This document shows positions 31,815 through 41,556 of a DNA stretch of 64,000 bases, in pieces. Origin of the DNA: Hyphomicrobiales bacterium (GTDB lineage: Bacteria; Pseudomonadota; Alphaproteobacteria; Rhizobiales; Beijerinckiaceae); assembly GCA_019075865.1 (NCBI GenBank), contig JAGXAN010000009.1:62001-126000 (forward strand), given 5' to 3'. Within the stretch, counting starts at the first letter, position 1, and each line of letters opens with the position of its first letter. The notes beneath the pieces are model-generated. The model did no database searches, had not been told where the DNA came from, and saw only the letters and a program-made list of their open reading frames with translations. The translations under genes were made by a program, and so were the position numbers.

Positions 31815-32507
31815 ATGAAAATTTTAGCCATGGATACGGCGCAGGGGGCCACCGCCGTCTGCGTTTATGACAGCCAGACACGGACCGCCATCAGCCTCGA
31901 ATCGACCTTGATGCAGCGCGGCCATGCCGAAGCGCTGCTGCCGATGGTCGACCGGGTGATCGCCAATGTGCCGGGTGGTTTTTCGGCCATTGGCCGGGTG
32001 GCCGTTACCGTTGGCCCCGGTTCGTTTACCGGGATTCGCGTCGGCGTATCGGCGGCGCGCGCTTTTGGCCTCGCCTGCAATATCCCGGTCGTGGGCGTTT
32101 CAACGCTGGCAGCGCTGGCGTCCTCGCTGGTGGTGCCCAATGAGCGCGGCACCATTGCCGCTGCCATAGATGCGCGTCATGGCCAGATTTATCTGGCCAT
32201 TTATTCAGCCGCTGGTGCGCAGGTCCTCTCCCCCCGTATCGTGCCGGTGCGCGACGGCGCGCGGCTTTTGGGTTCGGATCGTGCCCGCCTCTGTGGTTCG
32301 GGCGCCCCAATGCTGGCAATCGAGGCCTGGAATCTCGGCCTTTCCGTGGATGTGGCCGGCGAATTGATCGCACCTGACATTGCGCTGGTGGCACGCCTCG
32401 GTTTGCTGGCAGACCCTGAACAGGCATTGCCAAGCCCGATGTACCTGAAGCCACCGGACGCCAAACTGCCGCAATCGGTTGTGCGCGCCCCCTCACCCTC
32501 TGCTTGA
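31815..32507 (+). CDS. tsaB: tRNA threonylcarbamoyladenosine protein TsaB
   Basis: Partner of TsaD and TsaE in making t6A37 in ANN-decoding tRNAs. It has 230 residues from ATG 31815; GTG 31809 is possible. The ASKHA fold opens ILAMDTAQGATAVCV, and the family signature VGPGSFTGIRVGVSAARAF is intact. It pairs with rimI 3 bp downstream, as in many bacteria. Confidence 0.94.
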   Translation: MKILAMDTAQGATAVCVYDSQTRTAISLESTLMQRGHAEALLPMVDRVIANVPGGFSAIGRVAVTVGPGSFTGIRVGVSAARAFGLACNIPVVGVSTLAALASSLVVPNERGTIAAAIDARHGQIYLAIYSAAGAQVLSPRIVPVRDGARLLGSDRARLCGSGAPMLAIEAWNLGLSVDVAGELIAPDIALVARLGLLADPEQALPSPMYLKPPDAKLPQSVVRAPSPSA

Positions 32508-32510
32508 GCC

Positions 32511-33011
32511 ATGACCGGCATTTATGGAAAACTTGCCTCGCTTTGGCGGCCCCGCCCGCCGGTGCTGCGCCCGAACCGCATCGGTGACGCCGCCGAATGC
32601 GCGCGCCTGCACCGCGAATCCTTCCGGCACGGGTGGAGCGTCGAGGATTTTCAACGCTTCTCGATCGACAAGCAGACCCTCGGCCATGTCGCGCACCCGC
32701 ACGGCCAGTCGTCATTGCATGGCGCGATTTTCTCACGCATGGCGGCCGATGAGGCCGAAATTCTCACCATTATGGTGGCTAAAGCTGCCCGTAATCAAGG
32801 CCTTGGCCGCCAGTTGCTGATGCGTCATCTGGCCGAATTGGCCAGCCTTGGCACCCATCATCTGTTTTTGGAAGTGGAAGCGGGTAACAAGCCGGCGCTG
32901 GCGCTCTATCAGCGCTTTTACTTTCGCCAGGTAGGCGAGCGCCCCGGTTATTACGCAGGTGCGGATGGCAAGAAATCCAGTGCCCTGCTGCTGCGCTGCG
33001 ATTTTCATTAG
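32511..33011 (+). CDS. rimI: ribosomal protein S18-alanine N-acetyltransferase
   Basis: GNAT-fold acetyltransferase; RimI acetylates the N-terminus of S18. It has 166 residues. The acetyl-CoA motif is ARNQGLGRQLLMRHL, followed by FLEVEAGNKPALALYQR FYF in two parts. It is in the tsaB-rimI pair. In my memory of many Hyphomicrobiales a Fur-family gene follows; here an 87-bp or longer gap leads directly to miaB. Confidence 0.9.
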   Translation: MTGIYGKLASLWRPRPPVLRPNRIGDAAECARLHRESFRHGWSVEDFQRFSIDKQTLGHVAHPHGQSSLHGAIFSRMAADEAEILTIMVAKAARNQGLGRQLLMRHLAELASLGTHHLFLEVEAGNKPALALYQRFYFRQVGERPGYYAGADGKKSSALLLRCDFH

Positions 33012-33161
33012 CGCCGATCACGCCATATCTGGTGGATTGGTGCCTTCAAAGGCGATTTGGACGCATAATCAGCGTTCCAACTTTGCCCAAAAGCGCTTAT
33101 GCTGGCACTGACACTTACCTCGTCTGGCCGGGAGCCTGTGAAGTTTGCGAAAAATGTGCCC

Positions 33162-34589
33162 ATGAAGATTACGAAATCCGCGTCCAGTCAGGATAAGACT
33201 TCGCTCAAGAAATTATACGTGAAGTCCTATGGCTGCCAGATGAACGCTTACGATGCCGCGCGCATGGCGGATGTGCTGGCACCGGAAGGGTTTGAGGAAA
33301 CCCGGCATATCGAAGATGCTGACCTGGTTGTGTTGAACACCTGCCATATCCGCGAGCGCGCTTCGGAGAAGGTGTTTTCAGAATTGGGTCTGGTGCGCAA
33401 GGTCAAGGAAGCGCGTGCCAGTCAGGGCCGTGAGACCATGATTGCGGTTGCCGGCTGCGTCGCGCAGGCGGAAGGCAAAGAGATTTTCCGGCGCAATCCA
33501 TCCGTGGATCTGGTGGTGGGCCCGCAAAGCTATCATCGCCTGCCGCAATTGCTGGCGCAGGCGCGCAGTCAGGGCCGCGCCATTGATACAGAATTTCCGG
33601 TTGAGGACAAATTCGCCCACCTGACCCCCGCCAGCTCTGCCCGCACCCGGGCGCGCGGCCTCTCCGCCTTCGTAACGGTGCAGGAAGGGTGCGACAAATT
33701 CTGCACCTTCTGTGTGGTGCCCTACACGCGCGGGGCAGAAATGTCGCGTTCCTATGAGCAAATTTCTGCCGAAGTCACCCGCTTGGTGCGCGATGGCGTG
33801 CGTGAAATCACGCTGCTGGGACAGAACGTCAACGCCTGGCATGGCCTTGATGCGAATGGTCAACCGGCGGGTCTGGCAGACTTGCTCTTCAGATTGTCAC
33901 AAATCGAGGGTATCGATCGGTTGCGTTACACCACGAGCCATCCCAACGACATGAACGACGCCTTGATCGCTGCGCATGGTCATTTGCCCAAACTGATGCC
34001 ATTTTTGCATTTGCCGGTTCAATCGGGTTCCGACCGCATTTTGGCGGCGATGAACCGCAACCATACGGTGCAGGACTATATCGATTCCATAGCCGCCATC
34101 CGCGCCGCGCGGCCCGATATTGCGCTTTCGTCGGATTTTATCGTCGGTTTTCCGGGCGAAACCGAGGCCGATTTCCAAAGCACGCTGGCCTTGATTGAGA
34201 AAATCGGCTTTGCCAGCACGTTCTTCTTCAAATATTCGCCGCGCCCCGGCACGCCCGGTGCAGATTTGACCGACCAGGTGCCCGAATCGGTCAAAGCGGA
34301 TCGGTTGGCGCGTCTGGCCGCCTTGGTTGAAGCGCAGCGACACGCCTTCAACGAATCGATGACCGGTCGCACAATGGACGTGCTCTTTGAGAAGGCCGGT
34401 CGCCATTCCGGGCAGATAGTCGGCAAGTCGCCCTATCTGCAACCGGTTCAGGTGGAAGCCGGCGCGGATTTGATTGGCACCGTCCAAAGCGTCGAAATTA
34501 CAGGTTGCAGCACCAATTCACTGTTTGGCCGGTTGGCCGGGCCGCAGCCCGGTTCTTCGGGCCAAAATATCATGGAGGAATGCGCTTGA
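33162..34589 (+). CDS. miaB: tRNA-2-methylthio-N6-dimethylallyladenosine synthase
   Basis: Radical SAM methylthiotransferase acting on i6A37. It has 475 residues from ATG 33162; GTG 33138 is an alternative. The N-terminal UPF0004 domain has YGCQMN and [14 protein letters not shown] with cluster-binding cysteines; the radical SAM motif is [16 protein letters not shown]; a TRAM domain lies at the C-terminus. It overlaps phoH by 10 bp or less. Confidence 0.96.
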   Translation: MKITKSASSQDKTSLKKLYVKSYGCQMNAYDAARMADVLAPEGFEETRHIEDADLVVLNTCHIRERASEKVFSELGLVRKVKEARASQGRETMIAVAGCVAQAEGKEIFRRNPSVDLVVGPQSYHRLPQLLAQARSQGRAIDTEFPVEDKFAHLTPASSARTRARGLSAFVTVQEGCDKFCTFCVVPYTRGAEMSRSYEQISAEVTRLVRDGVREITLLGQNVNAWHGLDANGQPAGLADLLFRLSQIEGIDRLRYTTSHPNDMNDALIAAHGHLPKLMPFLHLPVQSGSDRILAAMNRNHTVQDYIDSIAAIRAARPDIALSSDFIVGFPGETEADFQSTLALIEKIGFASTFFFKYSPRPGTPGADLTDQVPESVKADRLARLAALVEAQRHAFNESMTGRTMDVLFEKAGRHSGQIVGKSPYLQPVQVEAGADLIGTVQSVEITGCSTNSLFGRLAGPQPGSSGQNIMEECA

Positions 34590-35656
34590 AGCCATCCGAT
34601 ACCTACGTCGCCCCGCGTCCTGCCGCCAAAGTCTCCACGGTTCGAAAGAATACGGTGCCAGAGACCGCCGACAGCCCACCCCAGACAGAGTTGACGCTGG
34701 CATTTCAGGATAATCGGCTGGCTTCGCTGGTATTTGGCCAATATGACCAGTTTTTGGCGCGGGTGGAGCGTCGGCTTGCGGTTCGCGCCAACGCCAATGG
34801 CAACCATGTCACCCTGAAAGGCTCGCCGGAAGCCTGCGAACAGGCGCGCAAAACCCTTGAAAATCTCTATGCCCGGGTTGGCAAAGGCCAAACCCTGAGC
34901 CTTGGCGATGTTGATGGTGCGCTGGAAGAAAGCGCCCTGCAGGGCAGCCTGTTTCCCAAGGATAGCCAGACCCCGCGTTCCGGTTTCGCGCAAATTGCCA
35001 CCCGCAAGCGCGGCCCGGTAAAGGCACGCAACGCCGCGCAGGACCATTATTTGCAGGAATTGCGCCGCCACGAACTGGTATTTGCCGAAGGCCCGGCGGG
35101 CACCGGCAAGACCTGGCTGGCGGTCGGCTATGCCGTATCGTTGCTTGAGCAGGGCCTCGTGGAGCGCCTTGTATTGTCGCGTCCGGCGGTGGAAGCAGGC
35201 GAGCGGCTGGGATTTCTGCCCGGCGATATGCGCGAAAAGGTGGACCCATACCTGCGCCCGATTTATGATGCCTTGCAGGATTTCATGGAGGCCCGCCTCG
35301 TCGAGCGCGGTATGCAGACGGGCATGATCGAAGTGGCACCGCTTGCGTTTATGCGCGGGCGCACGCTTTCCAACGCCGTGATCCTGTTGGATGAAGCGCA
35401 GAACACGACGTCGATGCAGATGAAGATGTTTTTGACAAGGTTGGGTGAAGGCTCGCGCATGATCATCACTGGTGATCCGAGCCAGACTGATTTGCCGAGC
35501 GGTCAGCGTTCGGGCCTGGTCGAGGCGGTTGCGCTGCTCAAAGGGGTGGAGGGCGTTGGCCATGTGGCATTCAGCCAGGCCGATGTCGTGCGTCATGATC
35601 TTGTGCGCCGTATCGTTGCGGCCTACGAATCCGTATCCCATCCAGGGAGCCGTTGA
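34580..35656 (+). CDS. phoH: PhoH-like ATPase
   Basis: PhoH-family ATPase with an N-terminal KH-like region; probably RNA-related, given its constant pairing with ybeY. It has 358 residues from ATG 34580. TTG 34586 is a serious alternative: GGAGGA (34574-34579) has ideal spacing for it, and TTGA would overlap the miaB stop. The P-loop [22 protein letters not shown] and [10 protein letters not shown] are intact. Confidence 0.94.
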   Translation: MRLKPSDTYVAPRPAAKVSTVRKNTVPETADSPPQTELTLAFQDNRLASLVFGQYDQFLARVERRLAVRANANGNHVTLKGSPEACEQARKTLENLYARVGKGQTLSLGDVDGALEESALQGSLFPKDSQTPRSGFAQIATRKRGPVKARNAAQDHYLQELRRHELVFAEGPAGTGKTWLAVGYAVSLLEQGLVERLVLSRPAVEAGERLGFLPGDMREKVDPYLRPIYDALQDFMEARLVERGMQTGMIEVAPLAFMRGRTLSNAVILLDEAQNTTSMQMKMFLTRLGEGSRMIITGDPSQTDLPSGQRSGLVEAVALLKGVEGVGHVAFSQADVVRHDLVRRIVAAYESVSHPGSR

Positions 35657-35664
35657 GGTCGGCC

Positions 35665-36153
35665 ATGGCACTTGAAATTGACGTGCTGTTGGAAAGCCCG
35701 GCATGGGAGCAATGGCCGGAGGCGCAAGCCGTCGTGCATGGTGCCGTTGTGGCGGCCGTGCGCCATTGCCGCAAGCGCTACCGCGCTGGCAGTGAAGTCT
35801 GCGTGATGCTGTGTGATGACGCCACCATCAAGGATCTGAACCGCGCATGGCGCGGTAAGGACCAGGCAACCAACGTATTGTCCTTTCCGGCCGCGGCAAT
35901 GCCGGGCCAGCCACGCCATCTGGGTGATATAGCCATCGCATTTGAGACGCTGAAGAAGGAGGCAGAGTCGGAAGAAAAGGCGCTGGCCGACCATTGCACC
36001 CATCTCGTGGTGCACGGCTTTTTGCATCTGCTGGGCTATGATCACGAAACACCGGTAGAGGCCGAAATTATGGAGGCGCAGGAGCGTGCCATTCTGGCAG
36101 GGCTTGGTATTGCCGATCCCTATCTGGCAGGTGAATTGGTGCATCCCTCATGA
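35665..36153 (+). CDS. ybeY: endoribonuclease YbeY
   Basis: Single-strand-specific metalloribonuclease for 16S rRNA maturation and ribosome quality control. It has 162 residues from ATG 35665 with GAGG 6 nt upstream; TTG 35653 overlapping the phoH stop is an alternative. The zinc motif HGFLHLLGYDHE (His-x3-His-x5-His) is intact. It overlaps corC by 4 bp (ATGA). Confidence 0.95.
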   Translation: MALEIDVLLESPAWEQWPEAQAVVHGAVVAAVRHCRKRYRAGSEVCVMLCDDATIKDLNRAWRGKDQATNVLSFPAAAMPGQPRHLGDIAIAFETLKKEAESEEKALADHCTHLVVHGFLHLLGYDHETPVEAEIMEAQERAILAGLGIADPYLAGELVHPS

Positions 36154-37202
36154 GTTCTGAACCTCCAAATCCGTCGCAACCGCCCAAGCCGGGGCTGATG
36201 GAGCGCCTGCGGGAGCTTCTGGGCATGGGGGCACCCTCGATTCGCGACGATATTGAAGACGCGCTCGACGATCAGTCGACCCTGAGCGATTTTTCCCCCC
36301 AGGAACGCGTCATGCTCAAAAACGTGCTCGGCCTGCATGAAGTGCGGGTCGCCGACGTTATGGTGCCGCGCGCCGATATTATCGCGGTGGCGATGGATTC
36401 GACGCTGGTTGAGGTTCTGGCCACTTTCCGCACCGCCGGCCATTCGCGCTTGCCCGTGCATGGCGAAACCCTCGATGACCCGCGCGGCATGGTGCATATC
36501 CGCGATTTCGTTGATTATATTGCTGCTGCCACCGAAGCTGCGACCGGCCCGCGCCGCCGCAAGGCGGGGGGCGCTCATTCCGACATTGCCAATATTGCAA
36601 GCCTCGGTGGCCTCGATCTCACTTTGCCGCTGTCGGCTGCCAATATTCTGCGACCGGTGTTGTTTGTGCCCCCCTCCATGCCGGCGCTGGATCTTCTGGT
36701 GAAGATGCAGGCCATGCGCACCCATATGGCGCTGGTGATCGACGAATATGGGGGTACCGATGGCCTCGCCTCGATTGAGGACATTGTGGAAGTTATTGTC
36801 GGCGACATTGAAGACGAGCATGACGAGGTCGAAGGCGCAACGGTCAGCCGTCTCAACGATGGCAGTTATCTGGCCGATGCCCGCGCCGGACTGGAAGAGG
36901 TCTCCCGCATCACGGAACTGCCCATGCAGGAATGGAGCGATCTTGAGGATGTGGATACGCTGGGCGGCCATATCACCACGCTGGCGGGCCGCGTGCCGCT
37001 GCGCGGCGAGATCATCCGCGCCGAGAATGGAATCGAATTTGAGATTCTCGATGCCGACCCGCGCCGGTTGAAAAAAATCAAAATTCGCCTGCCGCAAAAG
37101 CAGCCGGATTCAGACACGTCCACCAAAGGTGCCGCATCCGGCCCGGTATCTGCCGAGCCGACTGGAAATCCACCCGCCGACACTTCTGGCTCCGCACCGT
37201 AA
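36150..37202 (+). CDS. corC: CorC/HlyC family CBS-domain transporter-associated protein
   Basis: 350 residues. Two CBS domains (about 70-130 and 160-220; the second has HMALVIDEYGGTDGLASIEDIVEVIVG in two parts: HMALVIDEYGGTDGLA and SIEDIVEVIVG) and a C-terminal transporter-associated CorC_HlyC domain (about 235-315). No membrane segments. CorC is linked to Mg/Co efflux in enterics; in alphaproteobacteria the role is unclear. The start ATG overlaps ybeY as ATGA. Conserved block phoH-ybeY-corC-lnt. Confidence 0.92.
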   Translation: MSSEPPNPSQPPKPGLMERLRELLGMGAPSIRDDIEDALDDQSTLSDFSPQERVMLKNVLGLHEVRVADVMVPRADIIAVAMDSTLVEVLATFRTAGHSRLPVHGETLDDPRGMVHIRDFVDYIAAATEAATGPRRRKAGGAHSDIANIASLGGLDLTLPLSAANILRPVLFVPPSMPALDLLVKMQAMRTHMALVIDEYGGTDGLASIEDIVEVIVGDIEDEHDEVEGATVSRLNDGSYLADARAGLEEVSRITELPMQEWSDLEDVDTLGGHITTLAGRVPLRGEIIRAENGIEFEILDADPRRLKKIKIRLPQKQPDSDTSTKGAASGPVSAEPTGNPPADTSGSAP

Positions 37203-37287
37203 ACACAAACTAGGCCGATTTCGCATTTGGCCGGCAGATGGCTAAGCTGCGATTCGTTGATTCGCAGCCATTGTCCCGGAAATATCC

Positions 37288-38898
37288 ATGTTTGGTCCCG
37301 TTATGCTCACCTTTGCCCAAAGGATCATGCTGGCTGAAGGGTGGCAACGCGCCGCCATAGCCTTTGTCAGTGGAGCGATTGGCGCTTTGGCGCTGGCGCC
37401 GATCAATTTTTTCCCCGCTTTTATTGTGCCGATGGTGGTTTCGGTCTGGTTGATTGACGGGTGCGGCGAAAGCCGGCCGGGGCGTGATGCCCGTGCCGGT
37501 ATCACTAATGGCCTGCTGTCTGCCGCCATGGCAGGCTGGTGGCTTGGGTTTGGATATTTTGTCGCCGGGCTCTGGTGGCTCGGCGCGGCTTTTCTGGTGC
37601 GGCCTGAATTTGCCTGGGCACTGCCGCTCGGCGTGCTGGGGCTGCCCGCCGGTCTCGCGTTTTTCACCGCATTCGGCTTTGCTTTTGCGCGGCTGATCTG
37701 GTTGCCCGGCAATGGCCGGCTTTTGTCTCTGGCCAGCGGCCTCGCCTTGTCCGAGTGGCTGCGCGGCCATTTGTTCACAGGCTTTCCCTGGAATGATTTT
37801 GGCATGGTGCTGGGTGGCAATCTTGCGCTTTCGCAGGTGGCATCGATCATCGGGCTCTACGGCCTGACCAGTCTCGCAATTGCCATTTTTGCCAGCCCGG
37901 CGGTTTTGATTGATGGCACGCCCGCCAGCAAAAGGGCGGTTTTGCTTGCCTTGACGGCGCTCGCCAGTCTTGCGGTTTTTGGTTTGGTGCGTCTCTCGGG
38001 AGGGCCGGTGCCAACCTTGGCGAAAACCAATCTGCGCATCATGCAACCCAATCTCGTCGATGACGAAAAATTCAGCGCCACTTCGCGCGAGAAACTCATC
38101 AGCGATTATCTCGCCCTTTCCGATACTGCCACCTCGCCCCAGCACAGCGGCATTGCAGATGCGACCGATCTAATTTGGCCGGAATCGGCTTTCCCCTTCA
38201 TTCTTTCGCGCGATGCCGGGGCGCTGGCGCGCATTGGCTCTGCTTTGCCGCCCACCACCACCTTGATCACGGGTGCCGCGCGCCTTGGCGAGGGCCGCGT
38301 GCCACCGGTCTATAATTCGATGCAGGTGATTTCCCATAATGGCGCGATTCTGGATAGCTACGACAAAGTGCATCTGGTACCCTTTGGTGAATATATCCCG
38401 TTTGCCGGGCTTCTCGACCGTCTCGGGTTACATCAGTTCACGCTGAGCTCGTTTCAAGCGGGCGATCATCGCGGTGTGCTGCACGTGCCGGGCCTGCCGC
38501 CGGTCGCGCCGCTGATCTGCTATGAGGCGATTTTTTCCGGCGAGGTAATGCCCGCTTTGCCTGCGGGCACAGCGCGGCCCGGCCTGATGCTGAACGTCAC
38601 CGATGATTCATGGTTCGGGCACACGCCCGGCCCCGCGCAGCACTTCTATCAGGCACGATTGCGTGCAGTGGAGGAGGGGTTACCACTTATCCGTGCAGCC
38701 GATGGCGGGATTTCTGCGATTATTGATCCTTATGGCCGGATAATGGAATCGCTTCCTCTAGGTGAGACAGGTGTTCTTGACGGAAAGGTACCCGAAGCAA
38801 TTGCTGAGACGCCTTTTGGGAAGCATCCGCTTTGGGGCCCCTTAACCATCTGGATTGTCTTTCTTTTTTCAACTATTTTCTTAAAATACCGCATTTGA
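37288..38898 (+). CDS. lnt: apolipoprotein N-acyltransferase
   Basis: Inner-membrane enzyme adding the third acyl chain to lipoproteins. It has 536 residues. Six to seven hydrophobic segments fill the first 220 residues, followed by a periplasmic nitrilase-fold domain: the Glu-Lys-Cys triad lies in WPESAFPF, YDKVHLVPFGEYIPF and LICYEAIF; a last transmembrane helix ends the protein. 85 bp after corC. Confidence 0.95.
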   Translation: MFGPVMLTFAQRIMLAEGWQRAAIAFVSGAIGALALAPINFFPAFIVPMVVSVWLIDGCGESRPGRDARAGITNGLLSAAMAGWWLGFGYFVAGLWWLGAAFLVRPEFAWALPLGVLGLPAGLAFFTAFGFAFARLIWLPGNGRLLSLASGLALSEWLRGHLFTGFPWNDFGMVLGGNLALSQVASIIGLYGLTSLAIAIFASPAVLIDGTPASKRAVLLALTALASLAVFGLVRLSGGPVPTLAKTNLRIMQPNLVDDEKFSATSREKLISDYLALSDTATSPQHSGIADATDLIWPESAFPFILSRDAGALARIGSALPPTTTLITGAARLGEGRVPPVYNSMQVISHNGAILDSYDKVHLVPFGEYIPFAGLLDRLGLHQFTLSSFQAGDHRGVLHVPGLPPVAPLICYEAIFSGEVMPALPAGTARPGLMLNVTDDSWFGHTPGPAQHFYQARLRAVEEGLPLIRAADGGISAIIDPYGRIMESLPLGETGVLDGKVPEAIAETPFGKHPLWGPLTIWIVFLFSTIFLKYRI

Positions 38899-38990
38899 CT
38901 TTAGGGAAAATTATATTCAAAAGGATAGTATGCCATTGTTCCTCATGGAAAATGCACGTATAAAGTGCGTTTCCTTGGGTCAAGGACACT

Positions 38991-39012
38991 TCTGCGAACC
39001 TCGTTTCGCAGA
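38991..39012. promoter_or_regulatory. palindrome upstream of the XRE regulator
   Basis: TCTGCGAA and TTCGCAGA, perfect 8-bp arms 6 bp apart, 27 bp before the GTG start of the XRE gene. It could be an autoregulatory operator or an mRNA hairpin. It shares GCGAA/TTCGC half-sites with repeats before metK. Confidence 0.5.
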
Positions 39013-39038
39013 GGGCATGGATATCCGGAGAGATATAA

Positions 39039-39446
39039 GTGACAAAAACACCAGACCCTATTGATCAATATGTTGGAAGTCGTGTTCGATTACGGCGACT
39101 GCTCCTCGGCCTTAGCCAGGAGAAATTGGGTGACGCACTGGGGCTCACGTTTCAGCAGGTTCAGAAATACGAAAAGGGCACCAACCGAATTGGCGCCAGC
39201 CGCCTTCAGCAAATTTCAATTTTCCTGAACGTAACGCCGGCCTATTTTTTTGAGGGCATGCAGTCTGCAGCCCAAACCGCTGCCACCGGTATGGAAGAAG
39301 GAAGCGCGCCGGCCTTTGAGCCAGACCCAATTTCCACAGCTGAAAGTGTTCAATTGCACAAAGCCTTTGCACGCATTCGTGATCCGAAGATTCGCAAGCG
39401 GATCATTGACTTGGTTCATGCGCTTGCAGAGGAAACATTGGGCTGA
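39039..39446 (+). CDS. XRE-family transcriptional regulator
   Basis: 135 residues. The Cro/C1 helix-turn-helix covers residues 15-70 (RLRRLLLGLSQEKLGDALGL, then TFQQVQKYEKGTNRI). The C-terminal 60 residues are mostly helical with no known domain. The start is GTG 39039, with GGAGAG 7-12 nt upstream. Location between lnt and metK is conserved in Hyphomicrobiales. Palindromes sit on both sides of it, so autoregulation and control of metK are plausible inferences. Confidence 0.88.
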   Translation: MTKTPDPIDQYVGSRVRLRRLLLGLSQEKLGDALGLTFQQVQKYEKGTNRIGASRLQQISIFLNVTPAYFFEGMQSAAQTAATGMEEGSAPAFEPDPISTAESVQLHKAFARIRDPKIRKRIIDLVHALAEETLG

Positions 39447-39627
39447 GGCGATTTGCCGTCCCTGAATGGACGTTGACCTCGTTCGCTTAAACGAACGTAT
39501 TCGCGAAAAACGCTTGACATAACGAACGCGCACGTTAATCAGCGAGTCCAGTCGCCGACGGACTCAACCTGTCTTCTATCGTGATGGATTGAACCTGAGG
39601 GGCGATATGGACCCGTTAGGAGAAATT
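39447..39627. other. metK upstream region: repeats, promoter and leader hairpin
   Basis: 181 bp. Contains CGTTCG-cttaaa-CGAACG (39480-39497), TTCGCGAA (39500-39507), a TTGACA -35-like hexamer at 39514, and a hairpin at 39544-39565 (GAGTCC/GGACTC with inner GTC/GAC). The ribosome binding site AGGAGA precedes ATG 39628. I could not match the leader to any SAM riboswitch class. Confidence 0.6.
39480..39507. promoter_or_regulatory. operator-like inverted repeats before metK
   Basis: CGTTCG-cttaaa-CGAACG, perfect 6-bp arms, is followed by the palindrome TTCGCGAA. They sit 7-34 bp upstream of the TTGACA hexamer. The TTCGC half-site recurs in the palindrome before the XRE gene. Confidence 0.5.
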
Positions 39628-40818
39628 ATGATCCGCCCCCATTATCTGTTCACCAGTGAATCCGTGTCCGAAGGCCATCCGGATAAAGTGTGCGACCGGA
39701 TTTCTGACGAAATCGTCGATCTTTACTTTCGCGAAGGTGCGAAGGCGGGCCTTGACCCCTACCAGATTCGCGTTGCCTGTGAGACGCTGGCCACCACCAA
39801 CCGCCTTGTGATTGCCGGCGAAGTGCGCGGCCCGGCGCTGTCGCAGGAGAAAATCATCGAAACCGCCCGCGAAGCCGTTCGCGACATTGGTTACGAGCAG
39901 GATGGTTTCCACTGGAAGAACGCCGACGTGGAAGTGCTTTTGCACGCGCAGTCGGCGGATATTGCCCAGGGCGTGGATGCTGCCGGCAACAAGGATGAAG
40001 GCGCTGGCGATCAGGGCATCATGTTTGGCTATGCCTGCCGTGAAACCCCGGAACTTATGCCAGCCCCCATTCACTACGCCCACAAGATCTTGCATTCGAT
40101 TTCGCAGGCGCGTCGCGCCGGTGTTGAGAAGCACCTCGGGCCCGATGCCAAAAGCCAGGTTACGGTTCGTTACGAGAACGGCAAGCCGGTTGGCGTCACC
40201 CAGATCGTTGTCTCCCATCAGCATCGTGAGGAAAACCTCAGCTCTGCTGATATTGCCGACATCATCAAGCCTTACGCGATCAAGGCGCTACCCGAAGGCT
40301 GGATCAACAAGGAAACCGTCTGGCACATCAACCCAACTGGCAAGTTCTTCATCGGCGGCCCCGATGGCGATGCCGGCCTCACCGGGCGCAAGATCATCGT
40401 CGACACTTACGGCGGTGCCGCGCCACATGGCGGCGGAGCTTTCTCGGGCAAGGACCCGACCAAGGTTGACCGCTCGGCGGCCTATGCCGCCCGCTATCTG
40501 GCCAAGAATGTCGTTGCCGCCGGCCTCGCCGACCGCTGCACCCTGCAATTGTCCTATGCCATTGGCGTCGTCGAGCCGTTGTCGATCTATGTCGATCTGC
40601 ACGACACCGGCAATGTCGACCCCGACAAGCTTGAGGTGGTGCTGATGGATGCCATGCGCCTGTCGCCACGCGGCATTCGTGAGCATCTGCACTTGAACCG
40701 TCCCATCTATGCCCGCACCTCCGCTTACGGCCATTTTGGTCGCGAACCGGATGCAGATGGCGGTTTTTCGTGGGAAGCCACCGACATTGCAGCAAAGCTG
40801 AAGGCGCATTTTGCCTAA
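39628..40818 (+). CDS. metK: S-adenosylmethionine synthase
   Basis: Makes SAM from methionine and ATP. It has 396 residues from ATG 39628, with AGGAGA 5 nt upstream; the frame extends upstream without homology. The N-terminus [19 protein letters not shown], the GAGDQG ATP site and the [16 protein letters not shown] metal site are intact. It overlaps trmB by 8 bp. Confidence 0.98.
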   Translation: MIRPHYLFTSESVSEGHPDKVCDRISDEIVDLYFREGAKAGLDPYQIRVACETLATTNRLVIAGEVRGPALSQEKIIETAREAVRDIGYEQDGFHWKNADVEVLLHAQSADIAQGVDAAGNKDEGAGDQGIMFGYACRETPELMPAPIHYAHKILHSISQARRAGVEKHLGPDAKSQVTVRYENGKPVGVTQIVVSHQHREENLSSADIADIIKPYAIKALPEGWINKETVWHINPTGKFFIGGPDGDAGLTGRKIIVDTYGGAAPHGGGAFSGKDPTKVDRSAAYAARYLAKNVVAAGLADRCTLQLSYAIGVVEPLSIYVDLHDTGNVDPDKLEVVLMDAMRLSPRGIREHLHLNRPIYARTSAYGHFGREPDADGGFSWEATDIAAKLKAHFA

Positions 40819-41524
40819 AAATGATCCACTTCCGCCGCCCGTCAATACATTGCACGGGCGGCGCAAGGGCAAAAAGCTGCGCAGCTTCCAGCACAGCCTC
40901 ATGCAGGATTTGTTGCCAAAACTGTCGGTGGACGTCAGTCAACCGATCGCGGCCCCGTGTGCATTGTTTGCAGACAAGCCGGGCGAACTCTGGCTGGAAA
41001 TTGGCTTTGGCGGTGGTGAACATCTGGCTGCCAATGCCTCGCAACATCCGCAAGTTGGCTTTTTTGGCTGCGAACCTTTCGAAAATGGCATTGCCAAATT
41101 GCTGGCGCAGATCGACGAAAATCAGCTCGGCAATATCCGCCTGCTGAAGGATGACGCGGGACGGTTGCTTGATGCTTTGCCAGCGGCCTCGCTGGCGCGC
41201 GTATATATCCTTTATCCAGACCCCTGGCCCAAGCGTCGCCAGCGCAAACGCCGCTTCATCAGCGATGCCATGCTGCAGCGCCTTGCCCGGGTCATGCAAC
41301 CTGGGGCGCAATTGCGTTTTGCCACCGATATTGATGATTATGCTGGCTGGGTGTTGCAGCGCGTGCTTCGCAGCCCTGATTTCGTCTGGCCGGTTACCAA
41401 CGCCCGTGACTGGCTGGTGCCTTGGCCCAATTGGCCCGGCACCCGCTACGAGCAAAAGGCTTTGGCTGCAGGTCGCCACCCGGTCTATCTGACCTTCACC
41501 CGCGATCAAGCGGCCAAGGCTTGA
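40811..41524 (+). CDS. trmB: tRNA (guanine-N7) methyltransferase TrmB
   Basis: Makes m7G46 in tRNA. It has 237 residues. The SAM motif [11 protein letters not shown] and the catalytic [15 protein letters not shown] are typical. The start is TTG 40811, overlapping the metK stop, with AAGG upstream; no ATG fits the N-terminus. The metK-trmB order is common in the group. Confidence 0.95.
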   Translation: MPKNDPLPPPVNTLHGRRKGKKLRSFQHSLMQDLLPKLSVDVSQPIAAPCALFADKPGELWLEIGFGGGEHLAANASQHPQVGFFGCEPFENGIAKLLAQIDENQLGNIRLLKDDAGRLLDALPAASLARVYILYPDPWPKRRQRKRRFISDAMLQRLARVMQPGAQLRFATDIDDYAGWVLQRVLRSPDFVWPVTNARDWLVPWPNWPGTRYEQKALAAGRHPVYLTFTRDQAAKA

Positions 41525-41556
41525 CGCGACGGGCAGAGATCGACTGTCGCCTTGCT

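Noticed and set aside
39447-39627. SAM riboswitch before metK
   Set aside because: The hairpin found does not show the conserved cores of the SAM classes I know; reported only as an unassigned leader element.
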